This document shows, in pieces, positions 5,011 to 11,281 of a DNA stretch of 20,831 nucleotides. The DNA is from a virus, in IMG/VR virus record IMGVR_UViG_3300049927_000048, positions 1-20,831 of that record; one strand, written 5' to 3'. Numbering within the stretch: the stretch's first letter is position 1; the number at the start of each line of letters is the position of its first letter. The position numbers and the translations under genes were made by a program. The notes beneath the pieces are model-generated. The model did not search any database. It was not told the origin of the DNA and saw nothing but the letters and a program-made list of their open reading frames with translations.

Positions 5011-6045
5011 ATGTCTCTCGATTTTGCCACATTCAGTGGAACCCACGAATACTTTGGAACTACTCAGTTGCCCTTAGAGACCGCGACCCTAATCAAGGAC
5101 CTCGTTACGTCCAACCCGGCCGCTTCGGACCCACTGAGCGCGTCCGACGACCACATGAGGCTGATCAAGTCAGTCCTCAAGACCCAATTCCCCAATCTCC
5201 TGGCGGCCATCACCGCGAGCGACGTCGACCTCAACGCGACCACCGCGATACGCTCGGGCACCGTCCCATATCTGTTCCCACTTGGCACTGTCTTGCTCCC
5301 TGGTGTCACACCGGTTGGCGACACGGACACGGGCCTATGGAGCCCTGGAGCCAATCAGCTCTCGGCGTCTGTCGGAGGCGTTCGCGCTATCGGCATTGCA
5401 GCTGACAAGAGCGTCACGTTCGATGGCGCAGTGAACGTCACAGGCCTCATCAACGGACCCGGGAGCACGATCATCGGCGGCATGATCATGTGGCTCACTG
5501 ACACCCTGCCGACCACTGGTGGCACGTGGTGCTGGGCCAACGGCGGAACGCTCTCGCGCACTGGCAACGGTGCTGCGCTGCTTGCTGCCTGGGGTGGCAC
5601 GATGCCCTATGGCACCGGAGACGGCTCGACGACGTTCAACGTCATCAACATGCAAGAGGTCACGCCGGTCGGTAAGTCGACCATGGGTGGCGCCTCTTCG
5701 CCGGGTCTGCTCAACTCAATTGGCGCTGGCCTCAAGGCGGTCCTCGGTGGCCTCTTCGGCTCCGACACGAACACCCTGACCGTTCCGCAGCTCCCTGCGC
5801 ATACGCACGCCAACACGCTCTCTGATCCGGGGCACGCTCACAACACTGATCCTGTGACAGGTAAGCTAAACGGAGGCTCGTTCGGGCAAACGTCCGGCAC
5901 CAACTTGGCGGTTACCGCAGGTGCACTGGCCACATCGACCAACACCACTGGCGTCACGATCAACAACGCCAGCGTCGGCTCAGGCACTGCTGTGAACAAC
6001 GTTATGCCATCGCGCGCCGTGAACTTCATCATCAGGATTGGCTGA
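5011..6045 (+). CDS. Tail fibre / tail collar-domain protein, 344 aa
   Basis: Residues about 29-63 (KDLVTSNPAASDPLSASDDH, then the IKSVLKTQFPNL helix) match a segment common at the virion-attached end of phage tail fibres. Residues 104-126 (DTDTGLWSPGANQLSASVGG) match another recurrent fibre motif. Residues about 157-225 are a phage tail collar domain (GGMIMWL to MQEVTPVGKSTMGG). Near the end are two His-x-His pairs, HTH (264-266) and HAH (275-277), of the kind that bind metal ions in fibre tips. The end, NVMPSRAVNFIIRI, is also typical. The protein should recognise the host surface. The ATG at 5011 follows AGAGAGG; an in-frame TTG directly before it is unlikely to be used. It is flanked by non-coding DNA on both sides, so it may be an exchangeable cassette. 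Confidence 0.88.
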   Translation: MSLDFATFSGTHEYFGTTQLPLETATLIKDLVTSNPAASDPLSASDDHMRLIKSVLKTQFPNLLAAITASDVDLNATTAIRSGTVPYLFPLGTVLLPGVTPVGDTDTGLWSPGANQLSASVGGVRAIGIAADKSVTFDGAVNVTGLINGPGSTIIGGMIMWLTDTLPTTGGTWCWANGGTLSRTGNGAALLAAWGGTMPYGTGDGSTTFNVINMQEVTPVGKSTMGGASSPGLLNSIGAGLKAVLGGLFGSDTNTLTVPQLPAHTHANTLSDPGHAHNTDPVTGKLNGGSFGQTSGTNLAVTAGALATSTNTTGVTINNASVGSGTAVNNVMPSRAVNFIIRIG

Positions 6046-6059
6046 TTTGAGGGGGTAAG

Positions 6060-6107
6060 GGGGAGTACCTAGGTATCTTAGGTACCCCTCAGGACCCTAA
6101 GGCTTTT
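6060..6107 (+). terminator. Terminator-like hairpin after the tail fibre gene
   Basis: Bases 6060-6071 pair with 6079-6090 (ten Watson-Crick pairs, one G-T and one mismatch) around a 7-base loop. A short T run (6104-6107) follows only after 13 further bases. The stem is strong, but the distance to the T run is not standard for an intrinsic terminator, so a processing site is an alternative. Confidence 0.35.
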
Positions 6108-6178
6108 ACATCAGTCGCCTCACGTGACCTTCGGACCCAAAGTCCCACTCATTGTGAAAATATATTTAATCCAATAGA

Positions 6179-6213
6179 GAGAACTCTCAGGTTCTCCTTA
6201 GTATACTTAGGAG
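6179..6213 (+). promoter_or_regulatory. Mutually exclusive hairpins over a ribosome binding site
   Basis: GAGAAC (6179-6184) pairs with GTTCTC (6191-6196). CTCCT (6194-6198) pairs with AGGAG (6209-6213), which is the ribosome binding site of the gene at 6219. The two stems share bases 6194-6196, so only one can form at a time. The second stem also has AGTATACT in its middle, giving a near-palindrome of 20 bases. This is the layout of a translational switch. Confidence 0.45.
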
Positions 6214-6218
6214 ACCTA

Positions 6219-7856
6219 ATGCCTATTGAGCATCTTCGCAATCTAGCGAAGTATGGTGTCATCAACGACGTTGATCCATATGATCTAGCTCCAGAGGCTT
6301 TCTCTGCTGGTGTCAATATCAGGTTTCGCAACGGTAAGATCACAGGCGCTCCTGTGTTCCGAGGTGTGTTGAACCTAGGTACCACTGATCCTCGTTTCAC
6401 CTTCTCATCTAATCCTACTTCAGGCTTAGACCTCCTCTTTGTCGGTTACCTCAACGGGACTGTGTCTCGTATCACTGGTACCACTGAGACCCCTTATTCA
6501 ATCTCCGGCTATACGCCTTCTTCGGTGGAAGCTACGTGGACTAGCGCAACGCTTGCCAACGTAACCTACGTAAACCGTAGTGACCGAGCCCCCTGGTACG
6601 TCAGGGCCTCTGATGCGCTATTCCAGAACCTTGGTGTAGTTAGCGGTGCGCCTGCATCCTGGGACAGCACGTGGTCCGCAGCTCTCATGCGTACGTGCAC
6701 GGGCACCCTCGTGGCTCTCAACGTTACCAAGGGCGCTGTGAACTCACCGACGATGGTGAAGACCTCCAGCATCCCGCTCGCCGGCACCATCCCAGCCTCC
6801 TGGGACCCCAGCGTACCCAACACGCTCGCCTCGGAGAACATCCTGGCTGAGCTGCAGGGCGCCATCACTGACGCCTGCAACCTGGGCAACGACCTAATCA
6901 TCTACGGCTTCAAGCAAGCCTACCACATGTTCGCTAACGGCCAGACGAGCGTCTTCACTTACGACCCGCTTCCATTCCAAAAAGGGTCTCTGAACGCCAA
7001 CTGCTCAATTGAGATGGACGGGAAGAACATCGTGTTCGGTCCCGATGACATTTGGGAACATGATGGCACTTCTGAGAAGTCCATCTGCGACCAACGCACG
7101 CGGGACTACATCTACGGCTCGCTCAACCTATCCAAGTCCAACCGATGCTTCGCAAGCCACAACGCTAAGCTCAAGGAAATCACGTTCGCCTATGTCTCTG
7201 GCGACCAGCTGGTCAACTTCATTGGCGTGGAAGGCTGCAATAGACAAGCGGTGTGGAATTACGCCAACGACACCTGGACCTACGACGACCTCCCGTTCGT
7301 GTTCTCGGCTTGCTCGGCCAACCTGAGCAACCCGGTGACCTACGCGAGCGTATCCGGTGCCTATGACACCTTCGGCGGATCGTACCAAGACCAAGAAGAT
7401 GGCTTCAAGCGCAACGTCGTGTACGTAGGCGCGCTCAACGCGACCTACAGCCTATCGACTACGCTCTACGCGTTCGACGTGTTTGGCCAAGGCTCGACTG
7501 TGGCCTACCCTGTTGTGCCTGCAGCTACCGGAGTTCGATATCTTGAAAGAGACGGCATCGACCTCGACGAGCTGAACCTAGATTTACGCGGCTCCAAGAC
7601 GCTGGCTTCGCTCTGGCCTCAGGCCCGCTTGGGCTCAGGTGCTGCAAACCTCATGATAGACGTGGGCGCTTCCGACACCTTCAACGTACCCGCGACGTTC
7701 ATCGGCTACCAGCCCTACAACGGCGTCGACCTCAACAAGCTCGACTACGGCGCTGCAGGACGGTGGCTATCCATGCGCATAAAGTTTGCGGACTACAAGG
7801 AATTGACCATCGCCGGCTTCGACCTCGACATCAGAACAACGGCTAAGCGGGGCTAA
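6219..7856 (+). CDS. Virion hub/stopper-like structural protein (P22 gp10 type), 545 aa
   Basis: The N-terminus (KYGVINDVDPYDLAPEAFSA, then GVNIRFRNGKITGAP) matches the opening of large podovirus structural proteins related to P22 gp10. Those form the beta-rich tail hub that plugs the portal channel. The rest is rich in strands and aromatic residues, compatible with a propeller-like fold, and ends LTIAGFDLDIRTTAKRG. Its length is a little above the 472 residues of P22 gp10. The ATG has AGGAG five bases upstream, inside a hairpin. Codon use changes within the gene: roughly the first 120 codons have many T-ending codons, while later ones end mainly in C. The stop overlaps the next start as TAATG. 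Confidence 0.7.
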   Translation: MPIEHLRNLAKYGVINDVDPYDLAPEAFSAGVNIRFRNGKITGAPVFRGVLNLGTTDPRFTFSSNPTSGLDLLFVGYLNGTVSRITGTTETPYSISGYTPSSVEATWTSATLANVTYVNRSDRAPWYVRASDALFQNLGVVSGAPASWDSTWSAALMRTCTGTLVALNVTKGAVNSPTMVKTSSIPLAGTIPASWDPSVPNTLASENILAELQGAITDACNLGNDLIIYGFKQAYHMFANGQTSVFTYDPLPFQKGSLNANCSIEMDGKNIVFGPDDIWEHDGTSEKSICDQRTRDYIYGSLNLSKSNRCFASHNAKLKEITFAYVSGDQLVNFIGVEGCNRQAVWNYANDTWTYDDLPFVFSACSANLSNPVTYASVSGAYDTFGGSYQDQEDGFKRNVVYVGALNATYSLSTTLYAFDVFGQGSTVAYPVVPAATGVRYLERDGIDLDELNLDLRGSKTLASLWPQARLGSGAANLMIDVGASDTFNVPATFIGYQPYNGVDLNKLDYGAAGRWLSMRIKFADYKELTIAGFDLDIRTTAKRG

Positions 7857-8038
7857 TGGCGACGCACACTGATACACAGAAGCTTATGGGCTACAACGCC
7901 CAGAGCTACCCTAGCATCGAAGGCGGTGTCCAGAAGTTCATCACCAATGAGCTTCAGAAGATACAGAACTCCATCAATCAAATCGTGGCCGTGATGAAGC
8001 TCTTAGAGGCGCGCATGAACACCAACGGGCTCACATGA
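7856..8038 (+). CDS. Small helical structural-operon protein, 60 aa
   Basis: Residues about 24-54 (GGVQKFITNELQKIQNSINQ, IVAVMKLLEARMN) form an amphipathic helix with a heptad-like pattern, so it probably makes a short coiled coil. No membrane segment is present. It is coupled on both sides: TAATG at its start and ATGA at its end. A minor virion or assembly role is likely from its place between the hub protein and the ejection proteins, but no family is recognised. Confidence 0.6.
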   Translation: MATHTDTQKLMGYNAQSYPSIEGGVQKFITNELQKIQNSINQIVAVMKLLEARMNTNGLT

Positions 8039-8463
8039 GCGGCATTCTTTATCGCCGCCCCGAGATGGAGCCTGAAGACGTCTACGCGCGCAATGCGCCC
8101 TTCGTCAAAGGCACTCCATCGTCCTACAGCACCTCCCTTGCTCCTGTGGAGGAGCAGATGTTCAGGTCTTGGGTTGGCAAGAACAAGGTGCCGTTCGATC
8201 CCAACTCGACGGACCCGCAGAACGACTACGACATGCGAGGGTTCTTTCGTGGCCTCACCAGTGGCGATCCAAAAGCGCTGTCTGCTATCGACCCTAACGA
8301 CACGCAGATGCACTACCCCGACTACTGGAAGACGCCGTATCACGAGACGTTCTCCAATCAGAGCCAGTGGGCCACACCGAACGCTCCTTCTTGGGACGCT
8401 CAGGACAAGTTGATAGGACCCAACGGTCGCATAATCTTCGATGACAGACGAAACGCCAACTGA
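8035..8463 (+). CDS. Conserved podovirus structural-operon protein, 142 aa
   Basis: The sequence has the landmarks of a small phage protein seen next to virion genes: an SLAPVEEQMFRSWVGKNKVP segment, then QNDYDMRGFFRGLTSGDPK, then the PDYWKTPYHETFSNQSQWA stretch, rich in Pro, Tyr and Asn. The combination 'E-x-x-F-x-x-W ... DYD-x-RG-F-x-x-G ... P-D-x-(F/W)KKP-x-H-x-TFS-x-x-S-x-(Y/W)' is familiar from many podoviruses, but the function is unknown to me. It starts inside the stop of the 60-residue gene (ATGA) and overlaps the next gene by 23 bases. Confidence 0.65.
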   Translation: MSGILYRRPEMEPEDVYARNAPFVKGTPSSYSTSLAPVEEQMFRSWVGKNKVPFDPNSTDPQNDYDMRGFFRGLTSGDPKALSAIDPNDTQMHYPDYWKTPYHETFSNQSQWATPNAPSWDAQDKLIGPNGRIIFDDRRNAN

Positions 8464-8776
8464 CTTCACCTTCCACGCTCGACACACGCACGACACTCCA
8501 GACTTTACGTTCGAACTAGACGAGTACCGAAGGGCACCCAACGAGCAGAGGCTCTTGGCGCACATCGCTGTGCACCAATGGACCCCTTCGGTCCTCAAGA
8601 AGATACTCCACGAGTGGCGAACGCTCCGCAAATGCGTGACTGCGCCAATCTTCGTCACCCCAAAGGACGACGACGAGAAGTGGATCAAGTTCGTACAGCT
8701 TCTAGGCTTCAGGCCTCTCAACAAAGTCATGTGCAACGACGGCGTCGAGCGCAACATTTTCATTCACATAGTTTAG
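8441..8776 (+). CDS. Small phage protein, possibly GNAT-like, 111 aa
   Basis: After a polar, His-rich start, the core reads RLLAHIAVHQWTPSVLKKIL, HEWRTLRKCVTAPIFV, then DEKWIKFVQLLGFRPLNKVM and CNDGVERNIFIHIV. The 'F-x-x-LLGF ... GVERxIF' end recalls GNAT-type phage proteins, where a late helix is followed by a GF turn and a final strand. The acetyl-CoA-binding loop is not evident, so any enzyme activity is doubtful. It begins within the previous gene, without a clear ribosome binding site. Confidence 0.5.
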   Translation: MTDETPTDFTFHARHTHDTPDFTFELDEYRRAPNEQRLLAHIAVHQWTPSVLKKILHEWRTLRKCVTAPIFVTPKDDDEKWIKFVQLLGFRPLNKVMCNDGVERNIFIHIV

Positions 8777-8783
8777 GAACCCG

Positions 8784-9956
8784 ATGGGCTCGTCTACACA
8801 ACAAACACAACAGTCCTCTCAGACGACCCCCTGGGCTCCTCAAGCCGGGGCTCTGACCTCTGCCTTCACGAACGCTGGAACGGCGTACGACAAGGCATCG
8901 CAGGCGGTCGCTCCGACCGATTTCACTGCACAGTTCACTCCCGACCAGCTTAAGACGTTCCAGCAGATGCTGGGCTACAGCGGTAATTCGGCGGTACCAG
9001 ACGCGGCAGGCAACGCCAGCACGGCTATGACCGGCGCCGGCTCCACGGCGACCCAGGGTGCCCTTTCGGGCCTCGGGTCCTATGATCCGACCAAGCTGAA
9101 CAACACTGGCTCGCTCATCGACAGCGCTAATCAGTTCGTCGCTGGTCAGGACATCAACGGCCAAGTCGCCAACTCTATGCTCCCTGCCCTGCAGCAGGCG
9201 CGCGACGTCACCATGCCCGGCATCGAGCAGAACGCTGCTATGACCGGCAACACCAACAGCACCCGTACGGGCATCGCTGATGGTCTGGTGCAACGCGGCC
9301 TCGCTGAACAGGCGCAGAACCTTGGCGCTACCCTTCGTAACAACTCGTTCAACACGGGCCTCCAGCTCGCCTCGTCGAACGCGAACAGCAACAACACCCT
9401 AGGTCTTGGTGCGCTCACTGGCGCCGCGAGCGCCGGCACGAACGCCGTCAATTCTGGTGTCAACGCAGGCTCCTCCTCGATCAACGATCAGGGCAACCTG
9501 TACTCGCTGGCTAACAGTGCTGGCGCAGGAGAGCAAGCGGCCGATCAGGCCAAGCTAACCAACGAGCAGCAGCAGTTCCAGTCGCAGACGCAGTCCCCCT
9601 ACGCTGCTCTCAACGGCCTCATGTCGATCATCGGCTCCAACAACTGGGGCGGCAACACCACCGGCACCTCGACGACAACTAAGACGCCAAGCGCATGGGA
9701 CGTCATCGGCGGTCTACTATCCGCTGGTGGGCAAGCCGCTGGAGCCGCCGCGAAGTTCTCCGACCGACGCGTAAAGACCAACATCAAACGTGTTGGCACG
9801 CTGGACAACGGGCTTCCTGTCTACACCTACCAGTACATCGGAAACGAAACCGTACACATGGGACTTATGGCTCAGGAAGTCGAACTGCTTCACCCTGAAG
9901 CTGTCGAAGAAATCCACGGCATCAAGGCAGTCCACTACGATAAGGCTGTCCTGTAA
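8784..9956 (+). CDS. Ejection-type virion protein with S74-like C-terminal chaperone segment, 390 aa
   Basis: Residues 1-320 are low in charge and rich in Gly, Ala, Ser, Asn and Gln, as in internal or ejected virion proteins of podoviruses. Residues about 325-390 are a short version of the intramolecular chaperone (peptidase S74) domain: KFSDRRVKTNIKRVG, then YTYQYIG, then HMGLMAQEVELLHPEAVEEI and YDKAVL. S326 and K331 stand five residues apart, as the Ser/Lys pair does in self-cleaving endosialidase-type domains. The domain is only about 65 residues long, so it may not cleave. TAGGAAC precedes the ATG. It is the first of three consecutive large virion genes; the next begins at its stop codon (TAATGA). 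Confidence 0.7.
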   Translation: MGSSTQQTQQSSQTTPWAPQAGALTSAFTNAGTAYDKASQAVAPTDFTAQFTPDQLKTFQQMLGYSGNSAVPDAAGNASTAMTGAGSTATQGALSGLGSYDPTKLNNTGSLIDSANQFVAGQDINGQVANSMLPALQQARDVTMPGIEQNAAMTGNTNSTRTGIADGLVQRGLAEQAQNLGATLRNNSFNTGLQLASSNANSNNTLGLGALTGAASAGTNAVNSGVNAGSSSINDQGNLYSLANSAGAGEQAADQAKLTNEQQQFQSQTQSPYAALNGLMSIIGSNNWGGNTTGTSTTTKTPSAWDVIGGLLSAGGQAAGAAAKFSDRRVKTNIKRVGTLDNGLPVYTYQYIGNETVHMGLMAQEVELLHPEAVEEIHGIKAVHYDKAVL

Positions 9957-11263
9957 TGAACGATCAATACCGCAACGCCATTGGATCAGTAGAGAGCAGC
10001 AACAACTACGGTGCTATTGGTCCCGAGACTGACGACGGCGACCGAGCTTATGGCCGCTATCAGGTCATGGGCGAAAACATCCCAGAGTGGACCAAGCAAC
10101 ACCTGGGTGTCGAAATGACCCCAGAGCAATTCCTTGCAGACAAGGCAGCTCAGGACAAGGTGTTCGATGGTGTCACCAGTGGCTACTACAAGAAATACGG
10201 CAACGTCGACGACGTCACGTCCTCGTGGTTCAGCGGACGCCCTAAGGCTGAAGCTGGAGACGCCAGCGACGGCTACAACACCACGCCGCAGTACCTAGCC
10301 AAGGTCAACAAGCTCCTTGGTACGACGGCTGCAGTCACTCCACCGCCGGCTTCTGGCGAAGATGGCGCGGGTGCGCTTAGCGCTAACAGCACGCTCGGCT
10401 CGGGGGCGCTTTTCAACGCCCAAGACGCCGGGGCGCCAAACAAGCTTGACATTTTAGGTCAAGGGCTCACCGGAATTGGCGCATCACTGGCTGGTATTTC
10501 ATCGCCTGAGCACCAGAATGCAATAAATCAACAGCTGGCACTTATGAAGAAGGTCGCTGCCGACAACGGCTCGTGGTCTGTTCACGTAATGCCCAACGGA
10601 CAGTCCATGCTGGTCAACAGCAAGGGCAAGGTAGTCCCGATGCCCGGCAACTACGCCAAGGTCGAGAAGGACGCTGGCGAAGAAGAGACCAAGAAGCTTG
10701 AAGCCAAGGGCGCGTACGAAAAGTACAACGACACCCAGGACGCCGACGCGAAAGCGGCTGAGGCGCAGGCCAACGTGGCCAATCTCCGCAAGGCCGTGAT
10801 GAACCCCGACGTCACCTTTGGTGGCGCAGGTGGTGCAACAGCAACCGCAAAGAACCTGATGTACAGCCTCGGCATGGACCCCAAGGGTCTCACCGACACG
10901 CAGGCCGTAGAACGTATCGCCACGCAGATGCAGCTCTCAAGAGGCAAGCAGCTATCAGGCGCCATCTCGAACTACGAAGACCAGCTGATGAGCAAGGCTA
11001 ACGGCCTCGGGCTAGACAAGAGCCGCGAGAGCAACATTGCCGCGCTCGACGCGCTGGATGCGCTCCACGCACACACGCGTACGCTCGCCGCCGCTTCTCG
11101 CAAGTACAAGGCTGAGAATGGCACGCTCGACGGCGGTTGGGATACCTACCGATCAACGTTCGCTCCACCGGACGCCGCGCCGGCACAAGCTGCACCGCCT
11201 GCATCCCTGCTCGCCCCTGGCGCACTCCCCAAGGGTGTCCGTGGCATCAAGGTAATCCAATAA
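9956..11263 (+). CDS. Virion-associated lytic transglycosylase (ejection protein), 435 aa
   Basis: Residues 1-120 resemble a soluble lytic transglycosylase domain. They include the IGSVESSNNYGAIGP segment with E13 as the likely catalytic acid, the AYGRYQVMGENIPEW motif (compare G-x-YQ), and a later SSWFSGRPKAEAGD segment. Such domains open peptidoglycan locally during DNA entry. Residues about 225-285 are charged and helical (EEETKKLEAKGAYEKYNDTQ), likely a coiled coil. The C-terminus is Ala/Pro-rich. By position and composition it should be the counterpart of one of the P22 or T7 ejection proteins. It overlaps the preceding gene at TAATGA and ends 18 bases before the next start. Confidence 0.75.
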   Translation: MNDQYRNAIGSVESSNNYGAIGPETDDGDRAYGRYQVMGENIPEWTKQHLGVEMTPEQFLADKAAQDKVFDGVTSGYYKKYGNVDDVTSSWFSGRPKAEAGDASDGYNTTPQYLAKVNKLLGTTAAVTPPPASGEDGAGALSANSTLGSGALFNAQDAGAPNKLDILGQGLTGIGASLAGISSPEHQNAINQQLALMKKVAADNGSWSVHVMPNGQSMLVNSKGKVVPMPGNYAKVEKDAGEEETKKLEAKGAYEKYNDTQDADAKAAEAQANVANLRKAVMNPDVTFGGAGGATATAKNLMYSLGMDPKGLTDTQAVERIATQMQLSRGKQLSGAISNYEDQLMSKANGLGLDKSRESNIAALDALDALHAHTRTLAAASRKYKAENGTLDGGWDTYRSTFAPPDAAPAQAAPPASLLAPGALPKGVRGIKVIQ

Positions 11264-11281
11264 CCAACAAGGAACGGCTCT

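Larger units (their letters stand above)
6046..6218 (+). promoter_or_regulatory. Leader between the tail fibre gene and the structural operon
   Basis: This 173-base stretch starts with a strong stem (6060-6071 with 6079-6090). An AT-rich patch follows at 6151-6170, then two overlapping hairpins end at the next gene's ribosome binding site. No small gene is apparent. It probably ends one transcript and starts or controls the next. Confidence 0.5.

Noticed and set aside
6104-6107. A firm intrinsic terminator after the tail fibre gene
   Set aside because: The stem is strong but the short T run is 13 bases beyond it, so it is kept only as a low-confidence terminator-like feature.
7978-8763. 261-residue minus-strand open frame
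   Set aside because: It covers two plus-strand genes that are coupled to their neighbours; its sequence is Arg/Ser/Val-rich without domain features.
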